From positions 3,906,001 to 3,970,000 of the forward strand of contig NZ_CP019304.1 in NCBI RefSeq assembly GCF_001969265.1: a DNA stretch of 64,000 nucleotides. Direction: 5' to 3'. The stretch comes from Arthrobacter sp. QXT-31 (GTDB lineage Bacteria; Actinomycetota; Actinomycetes; Actinomycetales; Micrococcaceae). This document shows, piece by piece, positions 57,945 through 64,000 of the stretch. Each line of letters begins with the position of its first letter. Positions within the stretch are counted from its first letter, which is position 1. The notes under the pieces were generated by a model that worked only from the letters and a program-made list of their open reading frames with translations, was not told where the DNA came from and ran no database searches. The translations under genes and the position numbers were made by a program.

Positions 57945-58940
57945 ATGACGAGAAAAGACGCTGATCCTCGGGTGGTGCACATTTTTGACTGTGCCGACGT
58001 CGGCGCCACCTTGGTGCGGACGGCTCGTGCCCAGGGCCGGCCATGGAGCTACTTGCCGGCCCGGGACACGTCCCAGGACGGGAAGGAACTTCGCGGCCGG
58101 CTCAAGAGGTTAGGTGGAGTAGCCGGATGGACTGCCCGGCGCTGGTCCCTGACGCTGCCTGCCGATTTCCTGCACATTCACTTTGGCACCCGCGTCGACA
58201 TCGCCACCCGGTGGCCGCAGCGGCCGTATATAGTCCATTTCCACGGCACGGATATCCGGGAGTTCTATAACGACCCCCGCCAGCGCCCGAAAATCCAGTG
58301 GGGGGCGGATCATGCGGCTGCGGTTGTGTACTCGACTCCGGATTTGCGGAAGCATGCTGAGCCTGTCCGGTCTGATGCCGTGTATTTGCCGAATCCGGTT
58401 GACTGGGCTGAGTTGCCGGAGTGGACTCCGGCGGGTCCGCCGCGGGTGGTTTTTGCTTCGCGGTGGGAGGATTCGAAGGGTGGTGCTGAACAGCTTAAGG
58501 TCGCGGCGGCCATCCGGGATGTGACCCAGGGGCGTGTGGTCCTTGAGGGTCTGGACTGGGGAAATATGGCGGAGGAGGCGCGGGCTCTTGGTGTGAGGCT
58601 CGTTCCCAAGATGCCGAAGGCGGAGTACCTGCGGTGGATGTCCGGTGCGCATTGCGTGGTGGGGCAGTCGGCCGGGATCTTGGCGATGAGTGAGCTGCAG
58701 GCCCTGTCGATGGGGGTTCCTGTGGTGATGAACCTGGGCGAGGGTTATTACGTGGATGCGCCCGTGCTGGATGGTGACGGGCCTGAGGGTTTGGCGGCTC
58801 AGGCTCTTCGCGCCTTGGAGGACCCTTTGGCGGTCTCGGCGCAGGCCAATGCCCGGGCATGGGTTGAGAAGTATCACGGCCCGGACGCGGCAGTTGAGAA
58901 GCTGGCGGGCATATACCGCGGCGTCATGGCCGGACGCTGA
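57945..58940 (+). CDS. Mosaic glycosyltransferase, copy A
   Basis: 331 residues. N-terminal domain (1-115) begins RVVHIFDCADVGATLVRTA and ends with IVHFHGTDIREFYNDPRQR; C-terminal donor domain (about 117-331) holds the GT-B core with VYLPNPVDWAELP, RVVFASRWEDSKGGAEQL, the donor loop GQSAGILAMSELQALSMG and GEGYYVDAPVL. From residue 117 on it differs from copy B (60936-61931) at only 8 of about 215 residues, while the N-terminal part is clearly divergent. The C-terminal block also uses more T-ending codons. Followed by a 21-bp hairpin shared with copy B. Confidence 0.85.
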   Translation: MTRKDADPRVVHIFDCADVGATLVRTARAQGRPWSYLPARDTSQDGKELRGRLKRLGGVAGWTARRWSLTLPADFLHIHFGTRVDIATRWPQRPYIVHFHGTDIREFYNDPRQRPKIQWGADHAAAVVYSTPDLRKHAEPVRSDAVYLPNPVDWAELPEWTPAGPPRVVFASRWEDSKGGAEQLKVAAAIRDVTQGRVVLEGLDWGNMAEEARALGVRLVPKMPKAEYLRWMSGAHCVVGQSAGILAMSELQALSMGVPVVMNLGEGYYVDAPVLDGDGPEGLAAQALRALEDPLAVSAQANARAWVEKYHGPDAAVEKLAGIYRGVMAGR

Positions 58941-59031
58941 CTCCAGCGCTACACCGAACACGAAGAAGGCGGTTCCCCTCAAGCTGAGGGGAACCGCCTT
59001 CTTCGTGCCGTCAGGCTTTAGCTGCCGCCGG
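58283..59031 (+). repeat. Long direct repeat, copy 1 (GT 3' block, hairpin and FG-GAP tail)
   Basis: Runs from codon about 113 of copy A through its stop, the terminator 58961-59005 and the segment 59018-59031, which reads on the minus strand as Gly-Gly-Ser-stop. The same order is found at 61274-62025, where those codons are the real end of the FG-GAP gene. Confidence 0.85.
58961..59005. terminator. Hairpin terminator, copy 1
   Basis: Perfect 21-bp stem: arms 58961-58981 and 58985-59005, AGC loop. Between convergent copy A and the ABC exporter. The stem is nearly the same sequence as the terminator at 61955-62000. Confidence 0.88.
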
Positions 59032-59033
59032 CG

Positions 59034-60815
59034 TTAGCTGAGGCCGGCCAGGGCCGCCTGCGCGGCGAAGTCCGGGACCGTGTCCACAACCTCATCAAAG
59101 GAACCCTGGGCAACGACGCGGCCGTCACGCATGAAGAAAACGATATCGGCGTCCCGGATGGTTGCCAGGCGGTGTGCGACGGTGATGACTGTCACCTCTC
59201 CGTGCAGTTCGTGAATAGCTTTGGTGACCGCTGCCTCGGTGCTGGTGTCAAGGGCGCTGGTTGCTTCATCCATGACCAGCACGTTGGGTTCGTTGTAGAG
59301 CGCCCGGGCAATCCCCAAACGCTGGCGCTGACCGCCTGAAAGGGCCAGGCCGCGTTCGGCGACCATTGCGTCAATCCCGCCCTCGCGGCCCTGGATGGTG
59401 TCAAGCAGTTGGGCCCGCCGTAACGCGGCTTCGACCTTCTCATGCTCCACCTTGTCCGGGTTCCATGTGAGGGCCACGTTTTGGCCTACTGTCGCATCGA
59501 ACAGTGAGACTTCCTGCGGAACGTAGCCAATCCGCTTCCGCCAGTCGTCAAGCACGAAATCCATATTCTCGCCGGCCACTTCAATGTACCCGCTGCTGGG
59601 TTCCAGCAGCCCGAGGAGAATATCCACGAGAGTGGATTTTCCGGCGCCGGAGGAACCTACGAGTGCAACGTGGGAGCCAGCCGGGATGGTCATATTCACC
59701 CTGTCGAGGGCAGGGCGGTCAGCGTTCGGGTAGCTGAAGGAGACGTCGTGCAGGACAATGTCAGTCTTGCCGGTGCCAAGTTCGCGCTGCGGCCGCTCGG
59801 CAGCCTTGGTTGCGAGGAGCTCCTCGCCGCTGGTGATGTCGCGCATGACCTGGTGGGCAAAGGAGGCGCTGGAGTTTGCCTGTGACTGGACGGCCTGGAG
59901 CCTGGTCAATGACGGCACGAGCCGAAAGCCGGCGACGGCAAAAAGGCCTATGGCACTGACAGCCCCTGCCGGTCCGCCAGTGGCGAGGCCGACTCCGCCC
60001 ACGAGGGCAAAGCCGACAATCAAGGCGGTCTCAAGAACGTAGCGGGGGACCTGCGCCAGGAATATCGATTGGGCGCGGGCGGCCGAACTGCGCGTCCTCG
60101 TGTCGTGGACCCCTTCCTGAACGTCACCGGCCCTGCCGGCAAGGGTCAGTTCCTTGAGGGCGTTCATCGCCTCGGTGAGCATCACGACGGTGCGTCCGGA
60201 CCAATGGCGGTTCTCCCTGCCCGCAGCGACGGATCTGGGAGAGATTACGCGGGCCAGGAGGAAGGCGATAATGCCCAGGTAGGCAAGGGTGACGACGGCG
60301 ATGAGCGGCTCTGCGACGAAAAGCACGACGATGACAGCAATCAGCGTGCCAAATTCACCGAAGAGTGTCATCGCCGGGATCAGGACACCGGAAACCGTGA
60401 TGCCAACTCCGACGTCGACCATTCGGATAAGCTCGCTGGAATTCTTCTTCAGCCGGTTTTCCCAAGGCGAAGCGAGGTACGAGGCGAACAGTCGGTCGCC
60501 GATCGCGACTTCGTGCTGGGCGAAGCGCCGCGTCGCCACCCTCAGGAGAAGGACGGCCAGCGCCCCTTTCAGGACGATGAGCGTGCAGACCCCGCCAAGG
60601 ATTGGCAGTACGTAGTCCGAGACGTCCCCGAATACCGGAAGCGTGACCGGCCTATTGGAGACAAGGGACGGCAGCAGCAGCGCGATCATTCCCAGTGCCA
60701 GCATGTCCAACAGAGCCAGGCAGGCGCTGGCGATGCCATAGCTCAGCAGGAACCGCCTGCTCCCGGCTGGCAGGGTCGATAGCAGGGGCCGCAAAACCGA
60801 GATTAGATTTTTCAT
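59034..60815 (-). CDS. ABC exporter (fused permease-ATPase), lipid/oligosaccharide flippase type
   Basis: 593 residues. Six-helix transmembrane domain (about 20-320) and a C-terminal NBD: A-loop YPNADRPALDRV, Walker A VGSSGAGKSTLVDIL near 390, Q-loop IGYVPQEVSLFDATV, signature LSGGQRQRLGIARAL near 492, Walker B VLVMDEATSALDT near 513 and H-loop VAHRL near 548. Half-transporter working as a homodimer; PglK/MsbA-like proteins flip lipid-linked oligosaccharides. It sits between the two mosaic GTs, so a glycolipid cargo is likely. Its stop is 14 nt from the leftover FG-GAP tail. Confidence 0.88.
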   Translation of the reverse strand: MKNLISVLRPLLSTLPAGSRRFLLSYGIASACLALLDMLALGMIALLLPSLVSNRPVTLPVFGDVSDYVLPILGGVCTLIVLKGALAVLLLRVATRRFAQHEVAIGDRLFASYLASPWENRLKKNSSELIRMVDVGVGITVSGVLIPAMTLFGEFGTLIAVIVVLFVAEPLIAVVTLAYLGIIAFLLARVISPRSVAAGRENRHWSGRTVVMLTEAMNALKELTLAGRAGDVQEGVHDTRTRSSAARAQSIFLAQVPRYVLETALIVGFALVGGVGLATGGPAGAVSAIGLFAVAGFRLVPSLTRLQAVQSQANSSASFAHQVMRDITSGEELLATKAAERPQRELGTGKTDIVLHDVSFSYPNADRPALDRVNMTIPAGSHVALVGSSGAGKSTLVDILLGLLEPSSGYIEVAGENMDFVLDDWRKRIGYVPQEVSLFDATVGQNVALTWNPDKVEHEKVEAALRRAQLLDTIQGREGGIDAMVAERGLALSGGQRQRLGIARALYNEPNVLVMDEATSALDTSTEAAVTKAIHELHGEVTVITVAHRLATIRDADIVFFMRDGRVVAQGSFDEVVDTVPDFAAQAALAGLS

Positions 60816-60935
60816 ACATGGATCAGGTTACTGGAGAATGCTATGCGGCAGGATATCCGCTTGCGCCAGGTACCGGCCCTCTGGCCCCTCATGGCGCCCG
60901 GATTCGTGGAAGACCGCGATGCTAGGGTTGCTGTC

Positions 60936-61931
60936 GTGGGAAAAACTAGGCACGAACCGTCCGTTGTCCATTTCTTTGATTGCGCGGACGTGGGCAAGAC
61001 GCTTGTCTCTCATGGCAGGCGGGAAGGCTATAGCTGGCGGCATCGTCCCGCACTTGCCCCCGGCCTGGGCGGTACAGTTCCCTCCGGGGCTTTCCAGTCC
61101 AGGTACACCAACCTGTCCTGGCGGATACGCCGGACGGTCGAAGCACTTCGCGCTGACCTGATGCACGTCCATTTCGGCACCCGTGGCGGGGTCGCCAACA
61201 GCAGGCCGGTCATCCCCTTCGTTATGCACTGGCACGGCACGGACATCCGCACCACATACCACACACCCAAAGGGCGCCCGAACGTCCAGTGGGGGGCGGA
61301 TCATGCGGCTGCGGTCGTGTACTCGACTCCGGATTTGCGGCAGCATGCTGAGCCTGTCCGGTCTGATGCGGTGTATCTGCCGAATCCGGTGGACTTTGCT
61401 GAGTTGCCGGCCTGGACTCCGGCCGGTCCGCCGCGGGTGGTTTTTGCCTCGCGCTGGGAGGATTCCAAAGGCGGTGCTGAGCAGCTCGCGGTCGCGGCGG
61501 CCATCCGGGATGTGACCCAGGGGCGTGTTGTCCTTGAAGGTCTTGACTGGGGGAACATGGCGGAGGAGGCGCGGGCGCTGGGCGTGAGGCTTGTTCCGAA
61601 GATGCCGAAGGCGGAGTACCTGCGGTGGATGTCCGGGGCCCACTGTGTGGTGGGGCAGTCGGCCGGGATCCTGGCGATGAGTGAGCTGCAGGCCCTGTCG
61701 ATGGGTGTTCCGGTGCTGATGAATCTTGGTGAGGGTTATTACGTGGACGCGCCTGTGCTTGAGGGTGATGGGCCTGAGGGTTTGGCGGCCCAGGCTCTTC
61801 ACGCTTTGGAGGATCCGTTGGCGGTCTCGGCGCAGGCCAATGCCCGGGCGTGGGTTGAGAAGTACCACGGCCCGGACGCGGCAGTGGAGAAGCTGGCGGG
61901 CATTTACCGCGGCGTCATGGCCGGACACTGA
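60936..61931 (+). CDS. Mosaic glycosyltransferase, copy B
   Basis: 331 residues from GTG 60936, chosen because it makes the protein exactly as long as copy A and aligns at residue 1 (SVVHFFDCADVG). The N-terminal 115 residues share only the start and the HWHGTDIR region with copy A; the C-terminal domain is nearly identical, including the donor loop GQSAGILAMSELQALSMG. Both copies should use the same sugar donor but different acceptors. Divergent from the ABC exporter across 120 bp and convergent with the FG-GAP gene. Confidence 0.85.
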   Translation: MGKTRHEPSVVHFFDCADVGKTLVSHGRREGYSWRHRPALAPGLGGTVPSGAFQSRYTNLSWRIRRTVEALRADLMHVHFGTRGGVANSRPVIPFVMHWHGTDIRTTYHTPKGRPNVQWGADHAAAVVYSTPDLRQHAEPVRSDAVYLPNPVDFAELPAWTPAGPPRVVFASRWEDSKGGAEQLAVAAAIRDVTQGRVVLEGLDWGNMAEEARALGVRLVPKMPKAEYLRWMSGAHCVVGQSAGILAMSELQALSMGVPVLMNLGEGYYVDAPVLEGDGPEGLAAQALHALEDPLAVSAQANARAWVEKYHGPDAAVEKLAGIYRGVMAGH

Positions 61932-62025
61932 CCCCGGCACCAACAAAACTGCACATGAAGAAGGCGGTTCCCTAAAACCACAGGGAACCGCCTTCTTCAT
62001 GCCGTCAGGCCTTAGCTACCGCCGG
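61274..62025 (+). repeat. Long direct repeat, copy 2 (GT 3' block, hairpin and FG-GAP tail)
   Basis: Counterpart of 58283-59031, offset by 2991 bp in the coding part and 2994 bp after the hairpin. Includes the true last codons (Gly-Gly-Ser-stop) of the FG-GAP gene at 62012-62025. Confidence 0.85.
61955..62000. terminator. Hairpin terminator, copy 2
   Basis: Perfect 19-bp stem: arms 61955-61973 and 61982-62000, 8-nt loop. Between convergent copy B and the FG-GAP gene. Near-identical arms to copy 1, with a different loop. Confidence 0.88.
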
Positions 62026-64000
62026 AGGTCGACGACACTGTGGTGGCCGAGCCCACGGACCCGGCCATGAAGGACGTGCCCCACCGGCTGCCGGCCACCA
62101 CCGGGTAGTAGCGCATCTGTCCGTCCGTCTGCACTGCCATCACGCCCTTGCTGGTCGTTCCGGCAAAGCCCTTGTTGGCGGAGAACTGGCGGAATGACTG
62201 CCAGCCGCTGCCGACGGTTCTCCTCGCTTCCGAGATGAACCCGATCGCGCCGGTGGAGCGGTAGAGCCGCATGGCACCGGCGGTGTTGACGGCCAACAGG
62301 TCCTGCTTGCCGTCGGAATCGAAGTCGATCATGGCGAGTTTCAGGCCCGACCAGCCGGATCCGAGGCGGACCGGGCCGCTGACGGTCCGTCCGGTCGCGT
62401 TCCCCCAGTAGTAGAGGGCCCCGTCGGCGCCGTAACCCAGCAGGCCCGGAAAACGGGAACCGGAGACCCATTTGCCGGTGACCAGGGTGGTCTGCGCGAA
62501 GCCTGATGATGCAACGGTGAACGGCGTCGAAAACCCACCGGACGCCGATCCCGGGTACAGGGACAATGTGCCGTTGGACCTCTGTGCGAGGACGTCGGCA
62601 ACGCCGTCACTGTTCCAGTCCACAACGTTCAGGGACTTCATTCCGGACCATCCGGTCCCGATCTGGTAGGGGCTGCTGACGGAGGAATTCCCTGCAGGCC
62701 GGTTCCAGAGCCCCCCGGCCGTGTCGGCGGTCAGGATGTCTGCAGTGCTGGCGATTGCGTGTCCGGGCACCAGGAGCCCGCTTCCCCCGATGAGGTGCCC
62801 GGTCCAGCCGGAGGACAGCGCCGAGGGCGCACCCAGGGCGCCGGCTGTCAGCGGGTAGTAGCTCAACTGGCCGGCGCGGTCGCGGGCGAGCAGGCCGTGC
62901 GAGCCCGCGGCCGCGAAGCCCCTGATCGGGCTGATGCTGTCCCTGGTGTTCCATCCGCTGGCGAGAAGCTTGCGGGCTTCGGAAACCAGTGTCCCTGTTC
63001 CGCCGGAGCGGTACAGTGTCATCCGGCCGAGATAGTCGACCGCCACGAGATCCTGGTTCCCGTCGCCGTCGGCGTCCGCCATGGAGATATCCGTGCGCGC
63101 GAATCCGGAGGCGACGCTGGTCGCGGGGGCGAGCGCCCCTCCGGAGGGGTTCGCATGGAACCGGACCGAGCCGTCTGCCCGCCGTACTACAACGCCGGGA
63201 TATTTGGAGGCCTTGATCCAGGTACCGAAGGTGACGTCGGCTCCGGTCAGGCCGGAGGCCAGTACGGTGCGGGCGGCAAAGCCTCCGGCCGGCAGTCCCG
63301 TTTGGATTCCGAGTACGCCTGTAGTGCTCAGCGTGGCCAGGTCCTGGATGCCATCGGCGTTCCAGTCAGTCACGTGGATGGACGCGAGCCCGGTGAAGCC
63401 GGTGCCAATCTTCGTGGCGCTCCCCAGGGTGCCTGTACCTGAGCTTCGCCGGTAGACGTTACCCGAAGGATCAACGGTCACGACGTCGGAGGCCGAGGAG
63501 ATCGAGGGGGTCACCGGCGTCGGAGCAGGGGGAGCCGTGCCGACGTTGATCGTTTCGCCGCCAGCGATGAGGTAGTTGTTCCAACCCGCGCCAATGGCAC
63601 TGACGGGACCCCATGCGGAATTGCCGGGCACCGGATAATAGTAGAGCTGACCGTCGGCATTGCGGGCCATGAGGCCGTTCGTGCCGGCCCCCTTGAAGTT
63701 CGTGGTGACGGTTACGCTCGTCATGTTGTGCCAGCCGCTGCCGATGGTCCTGCGGGCTTCGGCGATAAAGGCTCCGCTGCCGCTTGTCCGGTACAGCAAC
63801 ATTTCGCCGCCAGGCCTTTGCGCCAGGACGTCCTGGTTGCCGTCGCCGTCGAAATCGATCATGGTGAGGTTAAGGCCGCCCCAGCCCTGACCGATCGTTG
63901 TTCCTCCGCTGACACCGGCGCCAGAGTTATTCTGCCAAAGGCGCAGCACGCCTGAGTCATCACGGCTGATGATTTGCGGGTAGTAGCTGCTGTTGAACCA
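62012..64000 (-). CDS. FG-GAP / VCBS repeat protein (5' end outside window)
   Basis: At least 662 residues; the frame stays open to the window edge (17 codons beyond the GTG at 63949), so the start and probably a signal peptide lie outside. Built of about 45-60-residue FG-GAP/VCBS units with Ca-binding loops of DxDxDG type: MIDFDGDGNQDVLAQ, DWNADGIQDLATL, DADGDGNQDLVAV, DWNSDGVADVLAQ and IDFDSDGKQDLLAV. Blocks like EARRTIGSGW / EARKLLASGW / EARRTVGSGW recur about every 290 residues, showing a longer internal duplication. Such propellers are secreted or wall-bound and bind polysaccharide or protein. No enzyme motif is visible. Confidence 0.85.
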   Translation of the reverse strand, partial: WFNSSYYPQIISRDDSGVLRLWQNNSGAGVSGGTTIGQGWGGLNLTMIDFDGDGNQDVLAQRPGGEMLLYRTSGSGAFIAEARRTIGSGWHNMTSVTVTTNFKGAGTNGLMARNADGQLYYYPVPGNSAWGPVSAIGAGWNNYLIAGGETINVGTAPPAPTPVTPSISSASDVVTVDPSGNVYRRSSGTGTLGSATKIGTGFTGLASIHVTDWNADGIQDLATLSTTGVLGIQTGLPAGGFAARTVLASGLTGADVTFGTWIKASKYPGVVVRRADGSVRFHANPSGGALAPATSVASGFARTDISMADADGDGNQDLVAVDYLGRMTLYRSGGTGTLVSEARKLLASGWNTRDSISPIRGFAAAGSHGLLARDRAGQLSYYPLTAGALGAPSALSSGWTGHLIGGSGLLVPGHAIASTADILTADTAGGLWNRPAGNSSVSSPYQIGTGWSGMKSLNVVDWNSDGVADVLAQRSNGTLSLYPGSASGGFSTPFTVASSGFAQTTLVTGKWVSGSRFPGLLGYGADGALYYWGNATGRTVSGPVRLGSGWSGLKLAMIDFDSDGKQDLLAVNTAGAMRLYRSTGAIGFISEARRTVGSGWQSFRQFSANKGFAGTTSKGVMAVQTDGQMRYYPVVAGSRWGTSFMAGSVGSATTVSSTSGGS

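Noticed and set aside
58283..62025. Composite mobile element with long direct repeats
   Set aside because: No transposase or terminal inverted repeats; the repeats are parts of glycosyltransferase genes and a terminator, so duplication/recombination explains them better.

Overview
The window is high-GC actinobacterial DNA with GC-rich third codon positions and tightly packed, often 4-nt-overlapping genes. The gene content (mtrAB-lpqB, long-form hpf, secA1 without a zinc tail, NAD-GDH, pdtaS-whiB1, glf/glfT2) points to a Micrococcaceae chromosome of the Arthrobacter/Pseudarthrobacter type. That assignment is inferred from gene content and layout, not from a database search. No rRNA, tRNA, IS element, prophage or CRISPR array was seen. 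No gene-free gap exceeds 300 bases; the longest are about 230 bp (upstream of whiB1) and 180 bp (upstream of hpf).

Layout, left half. 1-3114 is the end of a dipeptide/oligopeptide ABC importer operon (two permeases and a double-NBD ATPase). 3167-5371 holds an F420-reductase-like protein, a chorismate mutase and a cysteine-free MetE-like protein. 5382-11642 is a leftward six-gene operon (membrane protein, DUF4129, DUF4350, MoxR ATPase, DUF58, DUF4166) divergent from mtrA-mtrB-lpqB (11837-16240), the envelope-stress two-component module. Then come a ComFC-like phosphoribosyltransferase, hpf, a YcaQ-type DNA glycosylase and secA. 22297-26790 carries a Rv3235-like protein, a LysM membrane protein, a leaderless small gene, an excisionase-like HTH, and CpaB-like (SAF) plus CpaE-like proteins without other pilus genes. 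A 1.6-kaa NAD-glutamate dehydrogenase follows, then pdtaS convergent with whiB1, which has a CRP-like operator upstream. A small membrane protein and a 1428-residue FHA-FtsK/SpoIIIE (EccC/EssC-like) ATPase close this half.

Layout, right half (38.8-64 kb) is a cell-surface polysaccharide locus. 38849-42890 encodes four steps of the Wbp-type route to a 2,3-diacetamido-glucuronic acid nucleotide sugar; the matching WbpI/WecB-like 2-epimerase lies at 51249-52313. 44188-49033 is glf-glfT2-wzm-wzt, i.e. galactofuranose supply, polymerisation and ABC export. 49152 onwards has a DUF6541 membrane protein, six to seven glycosyltransferases, a GT2/DUF2304 pair, an ABC exporter of flippase type, and a secreted-type FG-GAP repeat protein running off the right edge.

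The most unusual structure is a pair of 331-residue glycosyltransferases (57945 and 60936). Their C-terminal two thirds are almost identical while their N-termini differ. Each is followed by the same long hairpin, and the first copy still carries the last codons and stop of the FG-GAP gene. This looks like a domain-swapping duplication that leaves the donor-sugar half fixed and varies the acceptor half.
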